Shown here piece after piece: positions 1 to 12,329 of a stretch of DNA of 64,000 nt. The notes beneath the pieces are model-generated. The model did no database searches, was not told the DNA's origin, and saw only the letters and a program-made list of their open reading frames with translations. Made by a program: the position numbers and the translations under genes. The stretch comes from Gnetum montanum (taxonomy: Eukaryota > Streptophyta > Gnetopsida > Gnetales > Gnetaceae). Location: NCBI GenBank assembly GCA_015680685.1, contig MNCI01030164.1, forward strand, positions 833,630 through 897,629. The letters run 5' to 3'. Position 1 is the stretch's first letter. The number at the start of each line of letters is the position of its first letter.

Positions 1-3000
1 TATGATTTAAAGCAAGTACATTCTATTTTAATGGGTAGTGATATTTCTTTTGCAAAGATGCTCATTACATTGCAAAAGTAAAAGACACTTGTCTTGCACT
101 CTTTATGGTTATAGTGGTAGTTGTATGCAGTGCTATTGCCCTATTGAGTGATGTTTTTGATGCGATCAAAAAATAGGTAAAAAAAAATTAACAAAAGTAT
201 CATGGCTGATTTATATTTATATTTGTAATTTATTTGGTAATATTTCATACTAGCTATTGGGATTGAACATTTGTTTTAGAGCATTTGTATGTTTTAGTAA
301 TTAGGTTTTGGAATGAGCATAGCCCCTATATAATAGATATGACCCATTACAAAATTTATATATTTTCCATACCATATTTTAGAAATTAATGTTAATCATA
401 TTTACATTTTTTTTTCATTATGAAATGTGTATCTATGGTCTTAGTTTGGCTTTTCTAAGCCATTACCAAGTTGGATTCTTTAGCTACTTCTAGACAATGA
501 GTTTCAACACCTTCAATGTTTATTTTACCAAGTCATACTTCATTAATTTGCTACACAGTTAGTTAAAACAAAGCCTTTGGAAAGTTTTTTAATCTAGTTT
601 AGCCATAGTACTATTTATTCTCTAATCCTTGACAAATCAATTGCAACTTATGATGAATTTAGTATGATTTAGATTGTCCTGTAAAAAATGAAATGTAAGC
701 TATGTATACTACAATTTTTTATTCTTCCTTCCATGATGCTTCAAAATACTAATTTTCATTCTTGCATTTTGTAAGGTATCTAGGAGGTTTCTTAACACAG
801 AATGCTCAAATGTCTGAAAGTTGGGCTCCCTATGCTAATTTAGGGGTAAAATGTATAACGCTTCATGGCAAGCTTCAATTCTATGAACAACTTCTCATGA
901 ATATGGGAGCACCATGTAAATAATAAATTATACCATACATGGCTACACCTTCATCATCAAATATTTTGGAAAACATAACAAGTAGTTCATGGATATACCA
1001 AATTTTAATGGTGCTGAGCTTCTAGGAAGTTTACATGCCACGATCAGTAGAAATATGATTATGTCATACAACTTCTATGCATGCAACTAGATTATAAAAT
1101 GGCAAGGTAAATTGTTCAATCGAGTGGCTTTGTTAATAAACATTTGTATTCATATGCAAAAATTTATAGTGGACCTTAAGCAATAAGATTATTGAAGTTT
1201 ATTATTGTTTGCTACATTCATTAGGTTATGCTTCCCTTCGTGAATATTTTTAAAATTTATTAAACATGCCTATTTAGGCTTAAAATCAAATTTGTAAATG
1301 TGAACCATCACTATTAGGATTTATTTACTTTCCTATGATGTTTTATCATTGAAAATATATATCTAACATGAAAATATTTATGTATATGTGAAGCTTGAAC
1401 CTAGAATGTTAGTAAGTGTTTGACTTTCTTTTTAATTTTTTATTTAATTTTGGGGTATGGTGATAATTATTTTATTGCGATGTAATTAAATTTTGTTAAA
1501 ATTTATAAGTCAATAGATTTTTGAGGATAATAAACATGATTATTAACATGTATTCCCTAGTTTTAAGATGTATTGTTGCATGTTATCACATTGAAAAATT
1601 TGTACAAAATTTCTTTTACAGTAGTAGCTATCATAGAAAGGCTTTTGTTGTATTCCTTAATATTTGTGTTTCTAATGGGATGAAATAGGGGCAACAAGTA
1701 ACCTTATTATATTGACACTAAATCTTAATTGTGAAGGTATATGTATCTAGATATTAAGTTAATTATAAATATAACTATTAATTGTTTAATATATCATTGA
1801 AATACTACTACATTTGACTTAATCATTTAATAAATGTAAAGTAAACATTCAAAGATATACAAACTATAAAAAGATTTGAGGAAATCTTAAGATAATAGTA
1901 ACTAAAAATGGTTTGATAAATAAAATATATAAAAGCAAAAGAAATCCTGAAAGCTAGTTATTACTAAATAGCCTACTATAATTTTTTTTCCAAAAAAGTA
2001 TAAAAAATGGAATTTATTTAACTTTAGAATAAGTTTGACATTGAAAGATGTCTTTTGCATAAACATTTCTCAATGCCACATGCTGTAAAATGGTAAAGAC
2101 ACCTAAATATATAAAATGTAACTAGAATTTATGAAAATCCAAAATTCTCTTTTCATTCCTCTCACAAAGTATTTATATAAAATGAAATGATAACCATTCA
2201 AAATAGTCGTTACATAGTTACTTATGGTTACCAAATGGTTACTTAACTTGGTGGAAACCACTTGATTACATTAGAACTAATGTCATCATAGTTACACTAA
2301 AAAAGAAAAATAAGTTCTTCCTCTTGTAAATTAACTCGAAGTCATTTTTCATCAAAAATAATGATGTCTTGGAGTTTCTTCAAAGTCATTTGCATGTATT
2401 TCTAGCTCTAGTGGTCAACTACAATGGGACCATGAGTTGTAGAGAATTGTAGTGTTGAATTACAAGGTATTGAAAGTCGTAGTTAGCCATAGTATGATAA
2501 AAAAGAAGAATTTCATGTTTTTTGGGTTGGACAATGAGTTATGAGCCACTATAAGTTGTGTGTTGTTACAATACAAGGTTGTTGGATGTAGTTTGTTGTA
2601 ATTTGCAAAGAAGTAAAAGTAGAAAATATGAAGTTTTACCAATGCAAGAATGTTATGAGTAGCAATTTGATCATAGGTTGTGAAGTGTGAGCGATTTTGG
2701 ACCCTAGTCACTTGTAGGTTGGAATAAATGGTTGTTCAAAAAATGCACAAATCTTTAAAAGAAGACCAATAGTTATGGAAAACCAAGGGTTTCAATGACT
2801 ATAAAAGATGTCTAATGCCCATGCAAAGGACAAGAGAGAGCCTAAGGTAAGAGAAAAGAGAGAGCCTAATGTAAGATAAGAGAATCTAAGTGAAAGGCAA
2901 GACTAAGAGCACTTGAGAGAGATTGAGGGAATCTTTTATGAGTTTTATCTTATCTTGAGCTCGTATGCTCTATGTTTAAGCAAGTTTGAGGGATTGAAAA

Positions 3001-3029
3001 GGGACATGTGTAACCTCTAAGATCTATGG
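1..3029. other. AT-rich intergenic sequence, nothing recognised
   Basis: Stops are dense in all frames and no protein domain, LTR end or RNA gene was recognised. A purine-rich stretch at about 2818-2935 repeats a short 'agagagcctaa' motif. An open frame of 83 codons on the minus strand (2460-2711) is rich in Phe, Asn and Thr, as expected by chance in AT-rich DNA. Confidence 0.5.
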
Positions 3030-4397
3030 GAGATTTGAGATTGAATTAATTAAGGGAGAGTTCTGCAACTCTTTGTATTCTTGTTTTCTAAGTTAATTTT
3101 ACTTAGGATCTTATATAAGTGGATCTTTTTAGGGTTTTTTGGTAATGAATGTTGATCAAGTTGGCCACATCAACATAGTAGCATTGAAGTAAGTATGGTT
3201 GTGTCAATGTATTAGCATTAACGCAATTATAATAAATGCCTATATAAGTGTGTATATGCATTGCATTTATGGCACCATTGGATCATATCCTTATTTAGAC
3301 TCTTACAATTTGATTTCGTAGAAGTTAGAATTTGTCACCAAGTGCTTGCAACATGGATTAAGTGGATTGTACATTAATTTATTCAAGTATTGATGTACCT
3401 AGACATATTTGCATCGAAGAAATAAAATCAATGTTGTACTTCTCTATTTGAGATTGAATTAATAGAGGAAGAGATTTTTCAATTCTTTGTGTTCTCATTT
3501 TTTAAGTTAAATTTGCTAAAAGATTTGGAAGTGGATTCATTTAGGGTTTGTTAGTAATGAACATTGATCTAGTTGGTTGCACATTGACATAGTAGCATAT
3601 GCATACTTATATAGGTATTTATTTGGTTTTGTCAATGCATTAGCATTGATGAAAGCACAATAAATACCTATATAAGTATGCATATGCATTTCATTTATGG
3701 AATCACTAGGTCATATCCTTAGCTAGATGCTTGCAATTTGATTTTATAGAAGATAGAATTTGTCAACGATTGCTTACAACTTGGATTGAGGGAATTGTAC
3801 GACATTTTATTCAAGTGTTGATGTACATAGACACATTTGTATGGAAAAAATAAAATTGAGATCTACTTCTTTCATTGTAGTACTTAGCTTAGTGTTTTAA
3901 TCTCTTAAATTGTAATTTACATCACTTGTTCTTCTAATTCTAGAAACTTAGTTAATTAATTTACCCTTTATCGCACTTAGCTAGTTTGCATGAGTACGAC
4001 CAACTTCAAGCATAGGTGCATTAACATTTAGTAATCTTAGTAGGGACTTCCTACACAATAAATAATTATTAACCTAGTCATGCTAATGCATGTTTACGAT
4101 GTGTATGACAAGTTAGGAATAGATACTCCATGCCTAGGCTAGACTAAATTCATTCTTCTCACTCTTAGAATAATTAGTTAGAAATTTAATATTTAAAATA
4201 TTTTAATCATGTTCCTTAATCATAATTAACCATACAAATTAAGCCCACAAAAGTGTGATTGGAAAGATAACTATCAACAACTCAACATTTAGCTATCTAA
4301 GGCAATTAACTAGTCTCAATCCATAGAATTCGATTAGATTACACATAAACGCTTGTAATTTGGATTGTTTGGCATAAGGTCTACTCTACTGCTCATT
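3030..4397 (+). repeat. Old LTR remnant with internally duplicated upstream half
   Basis: The right part resembles the 3' half of the better-defined LTRs in this window: a 'gagtacgac' block, a 'cttagtagg' block, a 'tagatactccatgcctaggctaga' type block and an ending near 'actgctca'. The left half is duplicated in tandem. About 3038-3440 matches about 3451-3868 with an offset of 413-428 bp, and both copies carry 'cctatataagt' type TATA-like sequence. No clear primer-binding site or partner LTR was found, so this is an old fragment. The start is uncertain. Confidence 0.45.
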
Positions 4398-6542
4398 ATT
4401 TGGTATAGAATCTACACCATCTAGCATGTATCCAATGGTGGTGGAACTTGTTTGTCCTTCATCAACATTAGCATTGATGAATTTATTAACATCATCTAGG
4501 ATGTTGATGACAAGTCTAGGGATGAAGGGTTGCAAGAGCTTTGAGTTGTTGAAGAAACCCTCACAATCTCTTGGTTTTTTGAATAATGTTACATGATATT
4601 CTCATTTCAAAGTACTCATTGTAGTAACCCTACCAATACCTCACAATCTCTTTGTTTTTTTAGCAAATGTTGATGGCCTAGAACATGATCTTCCTCTACC
4701 TCACTTGGATCAAGCTTCCATGATGTATGCACTTTTCCAACACCTACTAGTCCTCCATCATGGCTTAGACAATTCCTTACCAATGGCCCAAATCCATCTT
4801 ATTGATCATTTATTGGTAGAAATCCTTCTTTCAAGATCTTCACACTATCAACATCCTTTTAACCACTCCACTAGCCAAACCCACTACACTTATCAAATTA
4901 CATCACCTTCTATCTACTTAACAATGAATCTATCTAGCATTGCTTGTCAATCCTACGCTCTTTCTTTTCATCCTATCAAACTAACCATCCTTGAGAAGTT
5001 CCACTAGCAAGATTAGGAGTGCATTTTCTTTCCACATCATCATCATCAGGCAACCAACATGTGGCATATCCTTATCATCATGTGGATACAAATGTTCATA
5101 TGGCAACTTGCACATGGCATTGTCTTAACCTAAGATAACCTCAAAGCACATACCTTTCATGGCTAGAGTCGTTGTGTACTCTACCTACATGACAAGAATA
5201 TGTTTACCATTGTTTCCAAAATTGTTCCTTTACTATTGCAATATGCCAGATCTTACAAGTGATAATATGATCTTTTTGAAATTTTTGGGACAAACTCCAC
5301 AATGATCCCCTCAATAGGGAATGCTTAATTGCCTTTTGGAATGCATTCTTGTGCTAGTAAGTATGATGCCTTGTTGTCGATACATTGCATAAAGTCAAGA
5401 TTGAAGCTAATACTTTCCTCCCTCCTTTCTCATTACCATGGGTTAACAAACTATTCTTAGGGAGCCAATGAACATTGAAGATGTGAAAAACTATTGTGCT
5501 TGCCTTACCTTCATTTCAAATGGTTGGAAAAGCTTTTTTGTTGTGTTATTCACAATAACATTAGCCTCACTACAATGATGCTTTGCACCTAGGAATTCAA
5601 CTCATTCATTGTGAGGGAATGTAAGGTCTTGATCACACCTACTAATATAGGTCTTGATCACACCTACTAATATTACTCAGGTCATTAGGCTTTCAACTCT
5701 AGGAATCATGTTCCTCAAATAAATGCCTACTAATATTTCTTCAACAATGATCCTTAGCAATGATAAAAATGATCAAATGATAATACAGAAATCAAACAAG
5801 ATAATAGTTTCTATTTTTTTACTTCTATTACATGAAGTACTGCTTAGTCTAGACAAATAGCTCATAAGACAAATTTGGCTTTATTTGACAAAACTAATGT
5901 TAACTAAGAGATCAAAGCTAATGTTGAGAAGTAGGATATAGCTGATGATTATCTTTGCAAGGTTAATATTAAGTGGTGAAGTAACAGTAATACAAGTTAT
6001 GTGCCACCAATTTCTTGTATTCTTTTGGATGTTAATATGTTGGCATAACTTTTTATTGCTACCTCAAATCCTTAAGTTCATGCACAAATGTTAAAAGTAA
6101 TGTAAATAATGTTAGGGCATAGATCATCATCCCAACTAATAATTAATTTTTCACTTTTTTATTTTTTAAAAATATCAATTATAAGGTTTTACACTTGAGA
6201 GGATGTTAGAGTATTTTTTTTTTTAATTTCAACATGGTGATATTCTTTTGTAAGGCATAAGTCATAGCATCAATAGCAGATGTATTTCATGTGGTCTTCT
6301 CCTGTTCAATTTCCAATTGATGTTAATGATAGCACCAAGCACCTATAGTGTCATGAATCAAGCTAAATCCTATATTTGAGCACATAGTTGGGCAATCTCA
6401 TCCTATAATTGCTAAACTTTCAACTTTACATGCTGTAATTGGGTCTCGTTGAGCATCAACTTTTCCTTGACTAAAATTAGTTAAGATTAAACTACTATGA
6501 TATTCTCAAGGATCTCAAAAATGTCCTAAATAGTTTGGCTAG
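4398..6542. other. Unassigned sequence with a short tandem duplication
   Basis: No domain recognised. A 100-codon open frame at 4705-5007 (plus) is rich in His, Leu and Ser and has no recognisable motif. It may be a decayed internal part of the retroelement to its left. A 25-bp unit containing 'gatcacacctactaatat' is duplicated in tandem at about 5622-5671. Confidence 0.4.
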
Positions 6543-7492
6543 TGATGAGTCATGGTCTATCAGGTCCTGTTATTGGACCCTTGTTATCGGAACCCTAATA
6601 TAAGACACCAGGTCTAACTCCTGTTATCAGACCCCCAATATCAGGGCTGCATTAACTAGGCTACATACATGGGGCCCCGTATACATGGCCTTATCGACAC
6701 ATCCACCGATGCATCAACATAGCCCCATTTACCTAAAGTCTATTTTTAGCTATAAATAAGCGCACACCCGCAACACTTAGGCATCTTTCTAGTAATTGTA
6801 GCGAAGCCCTTGTAGTTTGTTTCCATGGGAGTTAGACTATTTTCCCAAGTGCATGCCCACAGTGTGATGCTTGTAATTGTACAACACCTTTATTCGAGTG
6901 TGACGTACTTGGACGCACACATGACCGAAAATAAAGATCGAGATTACTTCATCATTGCAGCATTCACTTAGTTTTAATTTTTTAATTGTTATTGTTAATT
7001 GTTATTATTATTTATTGTTTTCTTAGTTAATATTTCTTTATTATTCCTATTGTTAAATGTAGAATGAGTACGACTTAATCACGAGCATTTAAGTATGACT
7101 ACTTGGTAACCCAGTAGCGTACCTAGGATCTACGCTTGGTAATCCCAGTAGTAGTCATGCACGATGTTCAAGATGTGTACAGATGATTAACGAAAGGATG
7201 CTCATCGCACTTAGGCTAGCTTAGACTTCATTTCCTATTACTTATTAGTTTAATCAAGATTATCTTCCATTATCTCTAGGAGTAGCACTAGTTTAGGATC
7301 ACATCATGTGTCTCACTCTGGACTAAACCATACATGACAAAGCAAATATTAGTCTATGTGGGAAGACAGCAAACTACGATCAACATGTAACTATCTAGAT
7401 ACCACAACTAGCCCATCTATAGAGTTTGACTGGATCATGCGTGAATGCTCGTATTCGTATGGTTAAGTGTAGGGGTACCTCGCCACTCGTCA
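6543..7492 (+). repeat. 5' LTR of the outer (older) gypsy element
   Basis: It begins TGATGAG and ends ...CACTCGTCA directly before a tRNA-Asp type primer-binding site, which fixes the right end well. The left end rests on similarity to the TGAT starts of the other LTRs here and is less certain. The 3' partner LTR was not found; the element breaks off near 16.4 kb. The length of about 950 bp agrees with the 792-922 bp of the other LTRs. Confidence 0.65.
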
Positions 7493-7493
7493 T

Positions 7494-7511
7494 TGGCACC
7501 ATTGCCGGGGA
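7494..7511 (+). promoter_or_regulatory. Primer-binding site, tRNA-Asp type (outer element)
   Basis: TGGCACCATTGCCGGGGA lies just after the LTR end. It matches the primer site of Athila-lineage Ty3/gypsy elements (TGGCGCCGTTGCCGGGGA, complementary to the 3' end of tRNA-Asp) with two differences. This is the strongest lineage marker for the gypsy elements in this window. Confidence 0.8.
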
Positions 7512-7759
7512 TGGTGCTAGTTATCTATATTAGTTACATCATACAATATCACTGTAACAAAGTATTAATGACATATCTTTAAGAAAAAAAAGAGATAATA
7601 ATAATAGTTGCAATTAAATCACACACAAATTTACAACCATGTTTCTTTCACAAGATAGTGATAATGCAACAACTAGTAGGGCAACTCATTAGAGAACCAA
7701 CAAATTATATGATAATGAAGATGAAGTTTGGAGTACCCAATCTAATGTAAGGGTCTCTT

Positions 7760-8017
7760 ATGAGCATCAATGTAAAAAAAAATCATTCCAACTCACAACT
7801 GCATAACATACCTAGTGACAGTGAACCCCTACTAGCCACTACAAGCTTAATAGAAATACAAGACGCTATTCGAATACCTCGCAGGCAACGTAAGGAAAGC
7901 CGTCTACCTAGGTTTGACTTAAAAAACTTTCCTAAGTTTTCAAGAGGCTATGATTTAGATCCCCAACATCATCTACAAGCCTTCCATGATTCCTATGCAT
8001 GGAATGACATTGATAAT
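7760..8017 (+). pseudogene. gag of the outer gypsy element, 5' part, cut by an insertion
   Basis: The encoded peptide carries the gag core shared by all gypsy copies here: an 'IRIPRRQRKESRLPRFD' type stretch, a 'NFPKFSRGYDLDPQHHLQAF' type stretch, then HDSYAW. The frame runs from 7760 and reaches the ATAAT target duplication at 8013-8017, where the inner element begins. The same gag frame resumes at 15005 (GGATGG...) and meets one in-frame TAA shortly after. The frame probably began upstream, near the ATG at 7639, but stops intervene. In retroelements Gag forms the cytoplasmic virus-like particle; this copy is dead. Confidence 0.75.
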
Positions 8018-8839
8018 TGATGGGACACGATATTGCATGGGCCACGATATCGCGTACGTGATATCGGGTCCTTCCCTACGATATCGTGTACGCGATATCG
8101 GAGCCCATCGCCATTTCTATAAATAAGAGGTAGCTCCCCCTTGTTTCTCCATCTAGATCTAGACCTTATCCAAAATCTTGCCATTTTTCCATTCCAAAGT
8201 TAGAATAATTTCCATGTGCTCGCAGTAGGACTCCCAAAGTGAACAAATCTTTATTCGAGCCATTCTGTTCCTGAGCACACAATTGTGTACAGTAATAAAG
8301 AAAAAATTTTGGATAAACCTTGTAGTGCATGGACTAAGCTAAATAGGACATTAATTATTGTTAATTTTTTAATTTCTTTCTTAAGGAATTAATCTCTCTC
8401 AACCCTCAACTCTCATAGTTAAGTGCATTCAGTACGACTGCTTCAAGCACATGTGTTACGCTTGGTAATCACAGTAATGAATAGCATTTGGTAACCCCAG
8501 TAGCATTGCATTGGTTCAAGGTGTGAAATGGCAAGTGGGAATGGATACTAATGCTAGGATGATTAAATATTAATTAGTTAAAGTTAGTTACTTAGTCTCT
8601 TCATCCCTTTCCTCTCTTAGCATAGGCGATAAAAACATAAAAGACATACAAATCATATACCTCAAGTTCACTTAACCATACAACCGTGAAAAATACAAGT
8701 GAGCTTGGGAAGACAGCGACTAATTAACCTTAAGTGTTCCATAAGGTGTGTAAGCACTTATTCCTTGGAGTTCGACTAGATTGCGCGTGTAACGCTCGTA
8801 TTCGTATGGTTAAGTATAGGGGTACCTCACCACTCATCA
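8018..8839 (+). repeat. 5' LTR of inner element (822 bp)
   Basis: It runs TGATGGG...CTCATCA and pairs with 14192-14999. U3 holds four GATATC palindromes within 54 bp (8046, 8060, 8080 and 8094). A TATA box TATAAATA lies at 8118-8125 and an AATAAA polyadenylation signal at 8294-8299. The right end abuts the primer-binding site with a 1-nt spacer. Confidence 0.9.
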
Positions 8840-8840
8840 T

Positions 8841-8858
8841 TGGTGCCATTGCCGGGGA
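8841..8858 (+). promoter_or_regulatory. Primer-binding site, tRNA-Asp type (inner element)
   Basis: TGGTGCCATTGCCGGGGA follows the 5' LTR after one spacer base. It differs from the Athila tRNA-Asp primer site at two positions, both C-to-T or G-to-A changes typical of cytosine-methylation decay. Confidence 0.85.
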
Positions 8859-9247
8859 CTTAGTTTTTTGTGTGCTAAGTAGAACATAGGATATCATTCA
8901 CATTGCTAGGAGCTTAAATGAACCCTTGGGGTTAATCAGAAGAAAACTTAAACAACAGTCAATAGCACACTGACAAGATAACAATATCTTCTTCTTCTCA
9001 TAAAAGCACTTCACCACCTAGGGATCACACAAGAGATAGTCGACGACACAACATACATAACCAAGAATTGCCAGTTCCTCAACAATTCAATGTAGTATAT
9101 ATTCATCATGATGAATATATACCCAACTTTACCTTTATCTTCCATCAAGATGAACAATTGCAATGGAGAGACTTGAAGGGTAACATAGTGTTACCCCTAG
9201 ACAGAGCTGCCCCCAACATGCTCCTTCATGCCCTTGCATGAATCGAC

Positions 9248-10962
9248 ATGTCGCAATTATACACTGAGTACATTGCGCTCGATTACAACATAAGGGACTA
9301 CCATCCCACAGAAGTGCAACATCAACAGGACTTGCGACAGGAGAGTCACCACACATCATTGAAGGGAAAAGTCCCCCATAATGTTGTACCCATCATAAGC
9401 AAAATTAACAGTGGTGAACCTATCTCAATAGGTTCTCCACAAAATGATATTCCCCCTCCTAATGATATTGAGGAAGTGGGGTATCAAAACCTTCACTCCA
9501 TGATTCACAACACTAGTTTTGATTTCCACGAACACCAAGTGTTCAATGAGGGAACACAGACACAAGATAAGGGCAAGCATTCTGATTGTCATCACGATCA
9601 GGGTCGAGATCACCGAAGGGAAGGTAAGAAACATCGTCATGGTGATGGTTCCCCTTCTTCTTCACCTTCATCGCATCATTCACCCTCTGCTTCCACATCC
9701 GAACGTAGTCACTAAGAGATATGCAAAATGAGAGACCTCGACGAGACAGTCGAGAGTGAGGATGAGGGCATTCTAGGGAATCAAGGCATGAAAGAAGGGA
9801 AAGTAGGGAACCACATAGGCATCATAGACGCCATGAAAGAAATGACAATGAATAACCCCTACTATTAACCTAGAGTATGTTAGACATTACGGAGGCTGTT
9901 AGAATACCTACAAGGCAATAGAAAGATAGCCAGATCAAGAGACTAGACATGAATAATATCCCACAGTTTGAGGGGGGATATAATGCTGATCCACAAAACC
10001 ACTTATAAGAATTCCACAATGCCTGTGCCTTGCAAAATATTGAAAATGAGTGGAAAAAGTTAAATTTGTTCCCTAGGACACTCATAAAAGAAGCAGAAAG
10101 TTGGTACTGGTCCTCAGAACCGGAATCCATTAGACGATGGAGTACGATGCTAGAACTGTTTAACGATAAATACCAAATGTACTCCAGAGTGTCCAACTTG
10201 TGTAAGTAGATCCAAAGATGGAAGTAGGGTAATCATAAACCCTTAAATTCTGCCATGGGCTGATACTATGCATTGTTACATTGTTTCCTAGGCCATGATT
10301 ATGCACAACGGGATCAACTATGCCATCTCATAGATGGGCTAAGACATGAAATCATGAGAACCCTTGGGACATATGCCTAAGGAAGATTATCTAAACTTAG
10401 GTCCCATGAAGTTCATAAATTGTTGGGGCAAGTAGCTAAGGAAGAAGGAGAGCTACGGAAAAGAGAAAGCATGGAAGAGTATAACTGTGATCCTTCCCTC
10501 CAAAAGAAGGGAGTAAGATTCTGTGAGGAAGAGGATGAGTCACCACTCGAAGAGTTGGTGAATAGAAAAACCTTGCCACTTCAAAAGTTAACAATTGAGG
10601 TGTTGGCTAAGGTAGATCAAATGTGGGACTCCTTAGACAGTAGATTCAAAACCATTTTAAAAATTGTAGAGGATAAGAAGCAAAGTAGTGAGCATGATAA
10701 GAAAAAGAGGAGAGATTCAGACCATTCACATAACAAGGGTAAGGGAAAAATGACTATCACCGATGAGGTTATGGATTCAGATACAGATAATAATTGTGGA
10801 TGTGAGATCTGCCAATATGACCATCTTAAGGGATGTTGCCTGATAATTTCATATCTGCAAGAGTCCAGGGTGTATGCACTCAACCCAAGACTTAACAACG
10901 GCAAGCACCCCGAAGGTTACCTTATCCCCAAGGTAGCCCAAGGAAGTTACACCAACCCTTAA
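9248..10962 (+). pseudogene. gag pseudogene of inner element
   Basis: The first open stretch (9248-9712, 155 codons) is a charged, His- and Ser-rich N-terminal region. From about 9890 to 10390 a frame broken by several stops carries the gag core ('NNIPQFEGGYNADPQNHL', 'ACALQNIENEW', 'KLNLFPRTLIKEAESWYW'). The last open stretch (10420-10962, 180 codons) is charged and ends with a zinc-knuckle-like Cys-x2-Cys-x3-His-x3-Cys at about 10801-10840 (CEICQYDHLKGCC). Several in-frame stops separate the parts, so no full Gag can be made. Confidence 0.8.
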
Positions 10963-11036
10963 TGTATTATGCAAGTGGAACTCTACCACAACCTATCGAG
11001 CAACACCAGTAGTGGTAATACCCATAGTCATGGGGG

Positions 11037-12032
11037 ATGTCACCACCTAGGCAACAATATCCTTACCGGCAACTAGATCCATATGGCTATTACGTGCAAC
11101 AATCGGTTTCTCTAAGTGACTCTATCAGTCACATGACTCCACAATGGCACTACCAAGTTTGGGAGTATTTTAAGACTCCCTCTCCTAGAAGAGACACTCC
11201 ACATGCATACCATCCTTCAAATCCATTCGCATCTCTTACACCAATAGTTCCACTACCACTCGTTCCAACGATGCAAGGGGAACTCCCCACTCAACTACAT
11301 CAATGTAATGCTACAAGAGCTATAAACCTTCAACCCACTACTGGTTCTAACAACCATACAAGGAGAAGACCTTTCTTTAGAACCAATAGTCCAAACAAGC
11401 TCTCACAACCACAAGCGGTTAAGTCTATGACCACTCCTCCATCAAGTAAGGCTTCGGAGCTCCCTTCAAACCAACAACAGAGCTCAACACATACGGTTAT
11501 GTTAACACATATCATTACTAACTGGATTAAGGTAGGCCACCTTCATAGGAAATTCTCTGATCTTGGAAGTCCCTTAATTTATCTCCAAGTTGTTGGGAAT
11601 GAACCACGTAAGGCTCTTCTTGACTCAGGTTCCGGAGTCAACTTAATATCATAAGAAATGTATAAAGCCTAGAACCTACCTCCACTAAAGAAGAGCAATA
11701 TTCAATTAGAGCTGGCTGACTAGTCCATCACTATTCCCTTGGAACTTGTGGAGGACATTGTTACCACTGTGTGTGGTTGGTCATACCCAACTGATTTCGT
11801 AGTGATAGAAGTTAACAATAACAAAGGGGATTTCTCAATTATAATGGGGAGGGCATGGCTAAGTACCATAAATGCATGCCTAGGAATCCGTGATCTTTCC
11901 TTGAAAATATCTAAGAAAAACTCTTATGGAAAGATCAAGAAGAAGAAAGTTCCATGCATCATATATAGTGATACAGAGGATGATGACATACAGAAATGCT
12001 CAACATCTCCTGCATGCAACCAGTGTGCCTAG
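11037..12032 (+). pseudogene. Retropepsin-type protease pseudogene of inner element
   Basis: A Pro/Gln/Ser-rich linker (11037-11490) leads into 'MLTHIITNWIKVG' and then the aspartic protease site ALLDSGSGVNLIS at about 11611-11652, with the DSG catalytic triad intact. A stop follows at once. The downstream open stretch 11739-12032 (VTTVCGWSYPTDFVV..., IIMGRAWLSTINACLGI) is the rest of the protease region seen in Athila-type elements. After about 12300 the coding signal stops at 'ttcaatcatgggggagatgg' and no RT follows. Retropepsin normally cleaves the Gag-Pol polyprotein inside the particle. Confidence 0.8.
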
Positions 12033-12329
12033 GAAACTCAGATACAAAGGTGCCTATATGTAGCAACCACACAACAAGAAAACACCCAGTGGTTGATAGC
12101 AAATAAGGAGAGCAACTCACCAACATGCATGGAACTAACTTGGGGAACAACAGGCAACCACAATGAAAGCATAGATACACTGGAGTATGAGCATCACCAA
12201 CTTTCAACACTTAACCTAAAAACATCAATTGGGAGAAGTTGGACACTTCTAAAAAATTCAAACAAATGCTCATTATTTCGAATCTCTCCCTTCCAATTCA
12301 ATCATGGGGGAGATGGCCACCTATGCTGA

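Noticed and set aside
4705-5007. 100-codon frame as a host gene
   Set aside because: No domain, no clear start context, low complexity (His, Leu, Ser), and surrounded by decayed repeats.
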